From: Cytophaga sp. FL35
Lineage (GTDB): Bacteria > Bacteroidota > Bacteroidia > Flavobacteriales > Flavobacteriaceae
Length of the DNA: 58,285 nucleotides
Direction of reading: 5' to 3'
NCBI RefSeq assembly: GCF_014349235.1
Contig: NZ_JACSOH010000027.1
Location: 1 to 58,285, forward strand
Within the stretch, counting starts at the first letter, position 1; each line of letters starts with the position of its first letter. The notes below the pieces were generated by a model. It saw nothing but the letters and a program-made list of their open reading frames with translations. It made no database searches and had not been told where the DNA came from. Shown one piece after another: positions 25,191 to 34,358 of the stretch. The position numbers were made by a program, and so were the translations under genes.

Positions 25191-26234
25191 CTACTCATCT
25201 AGAACAGTTTGCCAAAATTTCTTCTGATCGTCAGCGGAAGGCTGTTCTTTTGGACTTACCAATCGCATACCAACATAATTGGAATCTGTAAACCACCAGA
25301 AACTTTTTGGAATTTGAGGGTCTCTTTTTTGCTGCTTTAAGCTAGAGGCGGTTCTTGCGGCAGACCGCAATTTATCGGCATCATCATCCCATGACCCGCC
25401 TCTATACGAACGAGGGTGAATTACCGTAGGTGTCACCCAAGGATTTTTAGGGTCTGTCTTGGCATAAGCATCTTCCTTGTACTCGTCCAACGTCCATTCG
25501 GCGACATTGCCATGCATGTCGTGCAGCCCCCATGGGTTTGGTTTTTTACTTCCTGCCTTGGCATATTTGCTTTCACTGTTCTTATAATAAACCGCATATT
25601 CATCCATTTGGCTCAAATCATCGCCAAAGCTATAAGCGGTGGTAGTACCTGCTCTTGCCGCATATTCCCATTCCGCTTCCGTGGGCAACCGATAAAACTT
25701 GCCCGTGATGGTACTTAACCATTTACAAAAAACCAATGCCGAATAAGCAGACATACTTACCGCGGGAAAGCCATCTTTCCCCATTCCATAGGAAGGATCC
25801 TCGTAAGGCGGGCTTGGTCTGGTAATGGCATCAACCTTCATGACCCTATCATTTTCCAGCTTTACGAACATTTCTTTATTCTGTTTGAAAAACAGCTCAA
25901 AAAGGTCCCAGGTAACCTCATACTTCCCCATATAGAAAGCATCTAGCTCCACATTCTTCTGAGGGCCTTCATCTGCTTTTCTATTTGCTTCGGATTCAGG
26001 ACTACCCATCATGAAACTTCCGGCAGGTATGGCCACCATATCAAAACTTACTTCGGTAGCCGGTACTGTTTCGGTATAGCCATTGGCATTAGAACTTTGG
26101 GCAGGCGAAAGTAATTTTGGGGCTTCCTGCGTTTCACTAACGGTTTCAGGGGTTTTTTCAACTGCCACCTTTTTGGCCGTACATGAATAGGTAAGGGTTC
26201 CGACGATGGCCAGGCAGTAAATAATTTTCTTCAT
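25191..26234 (-). CDS. FGE/SUMF1-fold lipoprotein without active-site cysteines
   Basis: A 347-residue lipoprotein (lipobox LTYSC, Cys18) with a formylglycine-generating-enzyme-type domain from about residue 70. IPAGSFMMGSPESEANRKADEGP, YEVTWDLFELF, LPTEAEWEYAARAGT, PWGLHDMHGNVAEWTLDEY and YRGGSWDDDADKLRSAAR are fold hallmarks. The C-terminal segment has no cysteine at all, while true FGEs need a Cys pair there. It is therefore not expected to mature the sulfatase of this window. GldJ/GldK-like structural roles are typical of such cysteine-less members in Flavobacteriia. The N-terminal ~50 residues after the lipobox are a Ser/Pro/Glu-rich linker. It is the first gene of the set with yceI and the M20 gene. 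Confidence 0.85.
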   Translation of the reverse strand: MKKIIYCLAIVGTLTYSCTAKKVAVEKTPETVSETQEAPKLLSPAQSSNANGYTETVPATEVSFDMVAIPAGSFMMGSPESEANRKADEGPQKNVELDAFYMGKYEVTWDLFELFFKQNKEMFVKLENDRVMKVDAITRPSPPYEDPSYGMGKDGFPAVSMSAYSALVFCKWLSTITGKFYRLPTEAEWEYAARAGTTTAYSFGDDLSQMDEYAVYYKNSESKYAKAGSKKPNPWGLHDMHGNVAEWTLDEYKEDAYAKTDPKNPWVTPTVIHPRSYRGGSWDDDADKLRSAARTASSLKQQKRDPQIPKSFWWFTDSNYVGMRLVSPKEQPSADDQKKFWQTVLDE

Positions 26235-26401
26235 TTAGATAGTTTAAATTGTTTGGATTTCGCTAAAATTAAAGGTTTTTTCCGATCAAAAAAGCAAAAT
26301 AAACTCTTAATCGATACAGAAGTGCCATACTTGTTCGGCTTATAACTTATCGCTATGACACACTGATTTTTATAACAAGAATACCATATACCTAAATGAA
26401 T

Positions 26402-26409
26402 TATCTTTG
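26402..26409 (+). promoter_or_regulatory. -7 box of the GIN-domain gene promoter
   Basis: TATCTTTG matches the Bacteroidota -7 consensus TAnnTTTG, 25 nt before the ATG at 26435. No TTG-type -33 element is evident at the usual distance. Confidence 0.45.
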
Positions 26410-26434
26410 AAGCAGCACACATCAAACCAAAGAA

Positions 26435-27118
26435 ATGAAAAAATCAGTACTTATCATTTGTACCTTCTTGGCCACTACACCACTTTTGTCACAAAAAGCC
26501 AATACCAAAACCCTTGAAAAATTCACCGAGTTAAAAGCCTATGACAGAATAGTGGTTACCTTGGTCAAGAGTTCGGAGAACAAACTCGTGATTACCGGAG
26601 ACGATAAGGATGAAGTCAATATTTCCAATAAAAACGGACTCCTCAAAATAAAAATGGAATTTGACAATTTCATGGACGGGGACGAAGCAAAAGCAACACT
26701 ATATTACACGGAAGATTTGGCACTTATTGACGCCAATGAAAATGCAAAAATCAATTCTGACGAGGTCTTAAAACAAAACGGACGCATAGAAATTAAAACC
26801 CAAGAGGGAGGCAAAATTGACCTGAAGGTTGCATTGAATGATTTATATACCAAGTCTATTTCCGGTGGAGAGATCACCTTAAACGGTTCTGCAAACACCC
26901 AAGAGGTAATGGTCAATACCGGTGGAAAAATTTACAACAAACAACTGGATACCAAAGAGACCGTAGTGGTGGTGAATGCGGGTGGCCGTGCAGACATTAA
27001 AGCATCGGACAAAGTAGAAGCAAAAGTAAGAGCGGGAGGTTCCATTTATATCTATGGTACCCCAAGAGAAATACAAAAGGATAAAGTTTTTGGAGGTAAA
27101 ATAGAAGAAGTGGACTAA
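26435..27118 (+). CDS. GIN/DUF2807 domain-containing secreted protein
   Basis: A 227-residue protein with a signal peptide (about 1-19) and a putative auto-transporter-adhesin head GIN domain (DUF2807), a right-handed beta-helix-like repeat fold. The visible repeat units carry GGKI/GGEI/GGRA turns (EGGKIDLKV, SGGEITLNG, TGGKIYNKQ, AGGRADIKA, AGGSIYIYG). The family is very common in Flavobacteriia and probably envelope-associated, but its function is not established. It stops 2 bp before the stop of the convergent CPXCG gene, with no terminator visible between them. Confidence 0.85.
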   Translation: MKKSVLIICTFLATTPLLSQKANTKTLEKFTELKAYDRIVVTLVKSSENKLVITGDDKDEVNISNKNGLLKIKMEFDNFMDGDEAKATLYYTEDLALIDANENAKINSDEVLKQNGRIEIKTQEGGKIDLKVALNDLYTKSISGGEITLNGSANTQEVMVNTGGKIYNKQLDTKETVVVVNAGGRADIKASDKVEAKVRAGGSIYIYGTPREIQKDKVFGGKIEEVD

Positions 27119-27120
27119 TC

Positions 27121-27303
27121 CTATTGCTCTATGCTTCGGGCTTCAAAAGCGATCAGTTCAGAGTTTTCAAAAATTGGCTCCACTTCTATTGGATTGCAAC
27201 AAACCTCACAATCTTCCACATATACCTGTCTGGTTATTGAAGGGTCTACCAGCATTGAAATATCTTCCCAGCAGTAGGGGCATTGAAAAAAATGCTCGTA
27301 CAT
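27121..27303 (-). CDS. CPXCG motif-containing cysteine-rich protein
   Basis: A 60-residue small cytoplasmic protein with two cysteine clusters, C8-P-Y-C11 and C32-E-V-C35-C36, which probably bind one zinc as a ribbon. It matches the CPXCG family, which is widespread in Bacteroidota and Proteobacteria and has no assigned function. It follows the Gfo/Idh/MocA gene after 10 bp on the same strand, so the two are probably co-transcribed. Confidence 0.85.
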   Translation of the reverse strand: MYEHFFQCPYCWEDISMLVDPSITRQVYVEDCEVCCNPIEVEPIFENSELIAFEARSIEQ

Positions 27304-27313
27304 TCTATAGATT

Positions 27314-28330
27314 TTAGAGATGCACTAATTCACCTTTCCTCGAAGAATCATATATGGCATTGATCACTGCGACCGCTTTACGGGCTTCTGTTCCATTTAC
27401 CATGGGCTCTCCTCCTGCCAAAATCACTTGAAGCATATTTGCCAAGACTTCCTTATGGTTTTGATGACCTATGGCGGTAGGGTCTGCGGCACCTGAAGCA
27501 TCTCCGCTTTGGACTATTGTTGGGGAATCTGTACCAGGAACATTCCATTGTACAATTTTACCGGCCTCCATGAGCACACTACCTTTTTCCCCATAGATTT
27601 CAAGTCTTTCCGGATAACCAGGGACCAAAGCGGTTCCTGCTGTTATATTGCCGATAGCCCCGTTTTCAAATTCAACAATAGCACTACCTACATCTTCTCC
27701 TTCTATGGGATGAACACTTGTTTTTACTTTACCATACACAGATTTGGCATCTCCCAATAGATTTGTTAACAGATCTATGGTATGAATTCCCTGATTCATA
27801 AAAGCTGCACCTCCATCATATTCAAGAGTTCCTCTCCAATCGCTACCCGCGTAATATTCATGCGAACGGTACCAGTTAATATGGGCATTGCCCATTAAGA
27901 TTTTTCCTAGTCTCCCCTCATTTACTGCCTTCTCTAACAAACGATAATCTGCACTGCATCTGTTTTGCAGCACACAACCAAGTTGCACTCCCTGCTTTTT
28001 ACAAATCTCTATAGCTTGATCAATTTTTTGGGTCGTAACTTCCAATGGCTTTTCACTTAGCACATGTTTTCCCGCTAAGGCTGCAGCTTCAATGGCTTCA
28101 CCATGTCTACCACTTTCATTACAAATACACACTAACTGTATATCTTGGGAGAGAAATTCATCCATATTACTAAAGGCCGCGACCCCAAATTGCTTTTTTA
28201 CCGCCTCTACCCTATCGGATGATTTGGTGAAAAGAGCCACCAAATGGGCATTTTCCAACTCAGAAATGCATTTGATGTAATTATTAACGATCGACCCTGT
28301 ACCTACAATTCCTATTCCTATGGATGACAT
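27314..28330 (-). CDS. Gfo/Idh/MocA family oxidoreductase
   Basis: A 338-residue NAD(P)-dependent sugar or inositol dehydrogenase-type protein. The Rossmann motif GIVGTGSI is at about 7-14. The family EKP motif is at 93-95 (LSEKPLEVT), and the C-terminal alpha/beta domain carries [16 protein letters not shown], with the active-site His. No signal peptide is seen, so it is cytoplasmic. The substrate cannot be told. Such enzymes often act on sugars released by PULs, but the gene is separated from the PUL by about 11 kb. Confidence 0.9.
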   Translation of the reverse strand: MSSIGIGIVGTGSIVNNYIKCISELENAHLVALFTKSSDRVEAVKKQFGVAAFSNMDEFLSQDIQLVCICNESGRHGEAIEAAALAGKHVLSEKPLEVTTQKIDQAIEICKKQGVQLGCVLQNRCSADYRLLEKAVNEGRLGKILMGNAHINWYRSHEYYAGSDWRGTLEYDGGAAFMNQGIHTIDLLTNLLGDAKSVYGKVKTSVHPIEGEDVGSAIVEFENGAIGNITAGTALVPGYPERLEIYGEKGSVLMEAGKIVQWNVPGTDSPTIVQSGDASGAADPTAIGHQNHKEVLANMLQVILAGGEPMVNGTEARKAVAVINAIYDSSRKGELVHL

Positions 28331-28420
28331 GTGCAGTTAAATTAAGTTACGACTATGTTACAAAGAATTTAGTTTATCTGCAACCTAGAGTCCATGTCCA
28401 TTTAGGAATAGGTCTTTGAT

Positions 28421-29776
28421 TTAAATCTGAATATTTAGCAGTTGACCGGTTAGCTGAAGTAATTGAAGCTCTGCAAGCTTAGCGTCATACTTGGCCAAGT
28501 TCTTATTGGTTTGGGCATTTAAAAGATTGATTTGCGCCTGCCTAAATTCTATGGATGTAATACGGCCCAGCTGAAACTGTTCTTTGGAACGATCAAAGTT
28601 GTTTTGGTTGGTAAGTACATTCTGTTCCTGAATCTGAAAGATATTCAACCTGTTTTCATAAATGGCCAAGGCATTTTGGATATCCCTTTCTACTTGAAGT
28701 TCAATCTGCTCCAGTACTAATTCTTGGGTATCGTAAGCTATTTTAGCATTTTTCATTCGGACCGTAGTTCCACCTCCATCAAACAGATTCCAGGTTAGAC
28801 TAGCACCTAGACCAAAATTCCAAGTTTCATTGTTAGTACCGGGAAAAAATGCAGAGGGAGCGCTTTGGTTCAAATTCCAACCATAGGTCCCATTAAGCCC
28901 CACAGTGGGTAGATATCCTGATCTACTTACTTTTATATCATACTCATTAATGGTTAGATTTTTTTGCGATTGCAAAATGGCAACGTTGTTCATCTGCGCT
29001 TGGGAAACCAATTCTTCCAATTGTAATTTTGGTATAAAAGAAATAAGCGTGTCTACTTCAAATCCGGCATTTAAATCCCTGTTAAGTACCACATTTAAAT
29101 CTCTTTTGGTATTTTCCAATTGCTGTAGGGTATTCAAAAGGTTGATGCTGTCGTTAGTAACATCTACCTGGGCATTTAAGATATCCAATTTGGTATTCTG
29201 GCCGTACTCAAAAGAATACTCGGCCCTTGTAATTCGCTGTGTACTAATTTCCAAAGCCTGCTGTAATACATTTTTATTTTCTGTTAGGCGAGCCACTTCA
29301 AAGTACACGCTAAATAATTGAAGTAGGGTATTCTCTATAGTTTCCCTGGCCTGAAGTTCACTTAGCTGGTATTGCTCCTTCAACTGTTTGTAGGTATACA
29401 ACCTTCCTAAACCATCAAAAAGAGTATAGTTGACGTTGACGGCCGAATTGTATCGTTGTGCTTCTGCCTTGTACAGGCTTAAATCTGGCCTGGGACTTCC
29501 ATCGTCCAAAGTTTGACCCGGGAATTCAATTGTGGAGTCATCCCTGGAATAATTTGCACCAGAAGTTGCTGTAACCGTTGGTAAATAACCGGAATTAAGA
29601 ACGCTCTTATTATTCTTTGCCACATCTACTTGATTACGGGCTATCTTAATATCAAAATTATTGAGCAGCGCCAATTTTATGGCGTCGTCCTTGGAAAGAA
29701 GTTCTTGTTCTTGGGCAGTTGTAGCAACCGATATTAAGATTGCCCCTAAGAAAAAACACTTTTTTAGTAAACTCAT
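28421..29776 (-). CDS. TolC family outer-membrane efflux channel
   Basis: A 451-residue TolC-type protein with a signal peptide (about 1-21). It has the duplicated helical-hairpin/beta-barrel pattern of the family: an N-terminal repeat with NNFDIKIARNQVDVAKN and a second repeat with NLTINEYDIKVSRSGYLPTVGLNG. LNLFDGGGT-like sequence (TWNLFDGGGTTVRMKNA) precedes the second long helix. It is the third gene of a tripartite efflux operon, 6 bp after the RND pump gene. It should form the exit duct through the outer membrane. Confidence 0.93.
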   Translation of the reverse strand: MSLLKKCFFLGAILISVATTAQEQELLSKDDAIKLALLNNFDIKIARNQVDVAKNNKSVLNSGYLPTVTATSGANYSRDDSTIEFPGQTLDDGSPRPDLSLYKAEAQRYNSAVNVNYTLFDGLGRLYTYKQLKEQYQLSELQARETIENTLLQLFSVYFEVARLTENKNVLQQALEISTQRITRAEYSFEYGQNTKLDILNAQVDVTNDSINLLNTLQQLENTKRDLNVVLNRDLNAGFEVDTLISFIPKLQLEELVSQAQMNNVAILQSQKNLTINEYDIKVSRSGYLPTVGLNGTYGWNLNQSAPSAFFPGTNNETWNFGLGASLTWNLFDGGGTTVRMKNAKIAYDTQELVLEQIELQVERDIQNALAIYENRLNIFQIQEQNVLTNQNNFDRSKEQFQLGRITSIEFRQAQINLLNAQTNKNLAKYDAKLAELQLLQLTGQLLNIQI

Positions 29777-29782
29777 TAGCTG

Positions 29783-32700
29783 TTATTCTTTACCCTGTAA
29801 TTCAATTACTACGGGCTCTTCATGGCTAGAAGTTCCATTTAAGGATGGTCTGGCCACTTTATTCATTTCTTCTTCCTCCTTTTGTTCCTTAATTGCCCTT
29901 TCAACTTCTTCTTTGGTAACATCCCCTCCTTTAATCAACCATTTTTTACCTACCTTGATCCTGTTGCTAAAGGAAAGAAAAAGGGGCAATAACAACAATG
30001 TTAGAATAGTTGCAAACCCAATTCCGTAGGAAATTGAAATAGCCATAGGTTTTAAAAACTGTGCCTGCCTACTCTTCTCCAATAACAAAGGTGCTAAACC
30101 CGCAATGGTCGTTACAGAGGTCAAGAATATGGCACGAAAACGGGAACGCCCGGCATCATAAATAGCATCATCGAACTTCATACCATCCCTAAGATTACCA
30201 TTGAATTTACTAATGAGGACCAAGCCGTCATTTACCATAATTCCAATAAGTGCAATAATTCCCAAAAGAGATAGCATATTCACAGGGAAGCCATGAATAT
30301 AATGGCCCCATCCAACAGCAGTAAGACTAAACGGAACCATTAAAAGCAAAAGTAATGGCTGACTAAAGCTTCTAAAGGTGAAGGCAATAGTTATATAAAT
30401 AAGTAGCAGTACAGATAACCCTACCACCCTTAAAGAGCTCGTCATTTTATTGGCCTCCCTATTCTGCCCCTCATAAGAAGCGGTAACCGTTGGGTATTTA
30501 GACTGTATTTCCGGCATGACATTTTCCTTTATGTCACTCATTATATCAGCCGCCGTGGTTGTTTTTTCGTCCTTTAAATCTGCAGAAACCTGTATTTCCC
30601 GTTGGCCTTCCAAATGGTTAATGGCCACATCACCCCGTTCAATGGTATAGTTGGCAATTTCATTTAAAGGAACTTTGCTTCCACTTGGGGTGGTAATCCG
30701 CATTTCATCCAAATCCGTAATAGAAGACCTATTGGTTCTATCATACCTTACCCAGACCCGAATTTCATCCTGACCTCTCTGAAAGCGCTGTGCCTGAGCA
30801 CCAAAAAAACCGGCTCTCACCTGATTCATAACTGTTTGAAGGTCCAACCCCAATAAATACGCATTTTCTTTTAACTCCAGCCTTATTTCCTTGATTCCGG
30901 CCGGGTCATTGTCCGCCACATCCTTTAATAGGGAATTGTTCAGCAGCTCTGCTTTTAATTCTGCTTTGGCCGCCTTTAATTCCTCAATGTTGTTACCTAA
31001 TAGACTTACGGAAACCGGATTACCTCCAAAATTGCCACCACTGCCATAAATAAGGCTTTCTACTCCTACTACAGGCCCTACCAATTCTTGAAGCCTATTG
31101 GTTACCATGTCCGACCTAATTTCATCCGGTCTTTCCTCACCAGGTAATAAATTGATGGTCAAAGTGGCGGTTGAAGAACCGGGGCCTAATCTACGAATGG
31201 TATTTTCAAATAATTCCTTACCCGTACCCTTCAAGTACTTTTCAGATAATTCTTGATTTACAATTATTGACTTTTCCTCTATTAAAGAAATGATGGAATC
31301 AGTCACATCTTCGTGGGTACCATTGGGCATGGAAAGCTCTACTGAAACCCTATCACTCGCTACTCTTGGGAAAAAAGAGGTCCGGACTATACCACCCCCC
31401 ATAGAACCTATGGTTAAAATAAGGGCCATGGCGAAGAAAGAGAACGTCAAAATTTTATTCTTTAGTCCAAATCGAAGCGCCGGGCTATACATTTTATCTC
31501 GCATCCATAGCATTAGACGGTCTCCCATTTCATTGATATTTCGAAGCTTGGCAAATGCCATCCCTATTTTTGTTTTTGGCTTCTTGGGCATCGGGGCAAG
31601 AGCCTTGGAGTGGGCCAAATGTGCCGGAAGAATGATGAGTGCCTCTACTAGAGAAACAACCAACGTTAGAATTACAATGACCGATACTTCACTGAAAAAC
31701 TCCCCAATTCTACCATCAAGAAAAAGAAAGATGGAAAAAGCCAATATAGTGGTGATAATTGCCGAAACAATGGGAGGTATTACCTCCATTGTACCATCGA
31801 TAGCCGCCTGTATGGGCGATTTTCCCTTCTCGTAATGCTGGTATATATTTTCGGCAATAACAATTCCATCATCCACCAAAATACCAATGACAATTATCAT
31901 TCCGAACAAGGACAGCACGTTAATGGTAACATCAAAATTTCCCGCAAGCATGAACATTCCCAAGAAGGAAACCGGTAGACCAAAGGCCACCCAAAAGGCC
32001 AACCTTGTATTTAGGAACAAGGAGAGGAAAATAAGTACCAGAATCATCCCTACAATAGCGTTCTCCGTTAGCAGTTCGGTACGTTGATTAAGCGTCTTTG
32101 ATTGATCGCTTACCACATGCAATTGAACGTTATTGTATTTATGGTTAAAATCTTCAATGTATTCCTTCACATGATCTGCCGAAGAAATAAGGTCTTCTGT
32201 ATTGGTACTTGTAATTTCGGTATTTACGGAAAGTTCACCATTGAAATAAGAGGCATTGGGAGATTCTGCAAAGCGGTCGCGCACAATGGCAACATCCTTT
32301 AATCGTACCGTTTGGCCAGACGCATCTGCCTTAATTATCAAGTTGGACAACTCCTTGCCGTAATAGGAACGGTTATTGGCCCTGATCAAATACTCTTCGG
32401 CATCAGTCTTGATATTTCCGCCAGTTACCAGAATATTGGCCCTTGAAACAGCTTGGGCTACATCACTAAAGCTGAGGTCATATGCCAAGAGGCTATTTTC
32501 GTTTAAGGCTATTTCGATTTCTTCATCTGGAAAACCGGTCATTTCTATCTGACTTATTCCATCTATAGCCCTAAGTTCATTTTCTACCTGTCTACCTATT
32601 TGCTTAAGTGTAGCCAACGGAACGTTCTCCCCGCTCAAAGCAAAGCTAATGGTCTGCCTAATTGCCTCCAACTTCGAAACCACTAGGGGCTCCATACCTG

Positions 32701-33061
32701 TTGGGAAAGAAGGCACACGGTCTACCGCATTCTTCACTTCCAAAAGCATGAAGTCTATATTGCGGCCCTTTTCAATTTCCACATTAATAATACCGCTATT
32801 CTCTCGGGAAGTGGAAGTGACCCTATCTATACCCTCTAAACCTTTAAGGTTATCCTCGATCTTTAGAACAATACCCTCTTCCACCTCTTGAGGGGATGCT
32901 CCAGGATAGGTAATATTGATAGTAATATTTTTTGAATCCGAAAGCGGGAAGTAGGAAGAGTTAAGGCTTAGCATTCCAAACACCCCAAAGATGAAGAACG
33001 CAATTATGAAAACATCTACCGCTACATGGTACTTTATAAAATAGGAAATTATACTCCTCAT
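29783..33061 (-). CDS. efflux RND transporter permease subunit
   Basis: A 1092-residue inner-membrane proton-driven pump of the AcrB/MexB (HAE) superfamily. Two halves each carry one helix, a large periplasmic loop and about five further helices. The proton-relay motif is seen in the fourth helix of the first half (GILVDDGIVIAEN, about 393-405). The start is the ATG 10 bp after the adaptor gene stop. The C-terminal ~45 residues are charged and cytoplasmic. The substrate cannot be told; drug, bile-salt-like or lipid substrates are all possible. The periplasmic loops look like the HAE rather than the metal-ion HME type. Confidence 0.94.
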   Translation of the reverse strand: MRSIISYFIKYHVAVDVFIIAFFIFGVFGMLSLNSSYFPLSDSKNITINITYPGASPQEVEEGIVLKIEDNLKGLEGIDRVTSTSRENSGIINVEIEKGRNIDFMLLEVKNAVDRVPSFPTGMEPLVVSKLEAIRQTISFALSGENVPLATLKQIGRQVENELRAIDGISQIEMTGFPDEEIEIALNENSLLAYDLSFSDVAQAVSRANILVTGGNIKTDAEEYLIRANNRSYYGKELSNLIIKADASGQTVRLKDVAIVRDRFAESPNASYFNGELSVNTEITSTNTEDLISSADHVKEYIEDFNHKYNNVQLHVVSDQSKTLNQRTELLTENAIVGMILVLIFLSLFLNTRLAFWVAFGLPVSFLGMFMLAGNFDVTINVLSLFGMIIVIGILVDDGIVIAENIYQHYEKGKSPIQAAIDGTMEVIPPIVSAIITTILAFSIFLFLDGRIGEFFSEVSVIVILTLVVSLVEALIILPAHLAHSKALAPMPKKPKTKIGMAFAKLRNINEMGDRLMLWMRDKMYSPALRFGLKNKILTFSFFAMALILTIGSMGGGIVRTSFFPRVASDRVSVELSMPNGTHEDVTDSIISLIEEKSIIVNQELSEKYLKGTGKELFENTIRRLGPGSSTATLTINLLPGEERPDEIRSDMVTNRLQELVGPVVGVESLIYGSGGNFGGNPVSVSLLGNNIEELKAAKAELKAELLNNSLLKDVADNDPAGIKEIRLELKENAYLLGLDLQTVMNQVRAGFFGAQAQRFQRGQDEIRVWVRYDRTNRSSITDLDEMRITTPSGSKVPLNEIANYTIERGDVAINHLEGQREIQVSADLKDEKTTTAADIMSDIKENVMPEIQSKYPTVTASYEGQNREANKMTSSLRVVGLSVLLLIYITIAFTFRSFSQPLLLLLMVPFSLTAVGWGHYIHGFPVNMLSLLGIIALIGIMVNDGLVLISKFNGNLRDGMKFDDAIYDAGRSRFRAIFLTSVTTIAGLAPLLLEKSRQAQFLKPMAISISYGIGFATILTLLLLPLFLSFSNRIKVGKKWLIKGGDVTKEEVERAIKEQKEEEEMNKVARPSLNGTSSHEEPVVIELQGKE

Positions 33062-33071
33062 TCCTTAAATG

Positions 33072-34199
33072 TTAGGGGTTGCTTTTTTCTTCAAACACCT
33101 TAACCAGCATGCCTACATAGGCACCAACCACAGGCTTGGAAACAATGGTTGTGCCATCTGGCACTTCCTTTAACACTACCTTTTTTTCTGAAAAATAAAC
33201 AGGTTTAACATCTATTTGATCTAGAATGGAATCACGAACCACAAATATTTTATCATTCTCTAGAAGCAAGTTTCTATCTACTTCTATGGCATCTTCTTCA
33301 GATTTTGCATTGAGATTGGCCTCCAAATACATACCTTCCCTTAAATTGCTATCTTTAACATCTATATAGGCCTTTATGGTTTGTGAAGCTTGGTCTACAC
33401 TTCCATTGATTCTTGCCACTTTACCCTCATACGTTTTTGTTCTATCCAGATTTACGAGTTCAACCGTTTCCCCTACTTTTAAAAGATCGCTGTAGGTTTT
33501 ACTCACGGAAACTTCCAACTCGTATATTCCCGTATCTATGAACTCACCTAATTTTTGACCGGACCTGATCAAGGTGCCTTCGGTTACCAAAGCTTCTGTA
33601 AGCACACCATTAAAAGGAGCTGAAATGGTATACTTAGCCAAACGCTGCTCAAGATTTTTAATATTGTAATAATCCGTTAGAATTCCTCTTCCGGATATAA
33701 AGAATTTCTCCTTTTCGGTGGTCATTTCCGGTAAGGCCGGAGTTGTTTTATTTACATCAAAACTTAACAGATACTCCTGCCATTTAGGATAGATTTCCGG
33801 ATAATCCAACCTTAAATCCGGCATTATGGAAGTTATAAGATTGTAAAGATTGCTTTTGGCAGATTGAACACTTGCTGAATACTCCGCAGCATCTATTCTT
33901 ATGATGGTTTGCCCAGCTCTATATCTTTGGCCGGGCTTAAACAAATGAGCGCCTTTTCTAAATACACCTTGTACCTCAGAGTATAATTCCACACGTTGCT
34001 TGGCAATAAGATTACCATTGGTTGGAACTTTAATAAGAACTTGCCCATTTATAACTGTATCCACAAACACAGTTTTCACAATTTTCTGGGGCCTAGGTTT
34101 AGGAGTAGTTTTGCTGTCTATGATTGCCTTTGCCGCGAAGACAGAAGCAATAATCAATAACACCCCAATTACCGAAAGGGTAATTTTACGCGTATCCAT
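33072..34199 (-). CDS. RND efflux periplasmic adaptor subunit (membrane fusion protein)
   Basis: A 375-residue membrane-fusion protein with an N-terminal anchor (about 7-25). It has a lipoyl-like half-motif (TNGNLIAKQRVELYSEVQG), a helical hairpin, the second lipoyl half (YTISAPFNGVLTEALVTEGTLIRSGQKLGEF) and a beta-barrel domain. It bridges the RND pump and the TolC channel. It is the first gene of the operon, and a good -7 box lies about 30 nt upstream (34228-34235). Confidence 0.93.
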   Translation of the reverse strand: MDTRKITLSVIGVLLIIASVFAAKAIIDSKTTPKPRPQKIVKTVFVDTVINGQVLIKVPTNGNLIAKQRVELYSEVQGVFRKGAHLFKPGQRYRAGQTIIRIDAAEYSASVQSAKSNLYNLITSIMPDLRLDYPEIYPKWQEYLLSFDVNKTTPALPEMTTEKEKFFISGRGILTDYYNIKNLEQRLAKYTISAPFNGVLTEALVTEGTLIRSGQKLGEFIDTGIYELEVSVSKTYSDLLKVGETVELVNLDRTKTYEGKVARINGSVDQASQTIKAYIDVKDSNLREGMYLEANLNAKSEEDAIEVDRNLLLENDKIFVVRDSILDQIDVKPVYFSEKKVVLKEVPDGTTIVSKPVVGAYVGMLVKVFEEKSNP

Positions 34200-34227
34200 A
34201 AGTTCAAGTTAGCTGGTGGTTAGACCA

Positions 34228-34235
34228 CAAATCTA
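34228..34235 (-). promoter_or_regulatory. -7 box of the RND efflux operon promoter
   Basis: The minus strand reads TAGATTTG, a full match to TAnnTTTG, about 28 nt before the adaptor start at 34199. No convincing -33 TTG is visible. Confidence 0.5.
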
Positions 34236-34297
34236 TCCAATAGTTTAAGCGAGATAAGTTAAATGTATCTTAAATGTAGGTCTTTTTAATTTTTCGT

Positions 34298-34326
34298 AAA
34301 AAAAAAGGACGCATAATTGCGTCCCT
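34298..34326 (-). terminator. rho-independent terminator of the LRR gene
   Basis: On the minus strand GGACGCA (34324-34318), loop ATTA, TGCGTCC (34313-34307), then nine T residues. It lies 33 bp past the stop of the LRR gene and separates it from the efflux operon. Confidence 0.85.
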
Positions 34327-34358
34327 TTTAACCAAACTAACTAATAAATTATGGTAAT

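Noticed and set aside
25191-26234. Formylglycine-generating enzyme that matures the PUL sulfatase
   Set aside because: The fold is right but the catalytic cysteine pair is absent, and the gene belongs to a different transcription unit.
31290-31835. Plus-strand ORF of 181 codons
   Set aside because: It is antisense to the RND pump gene. The hydrophobic pump codons leave few stops on the other strand.
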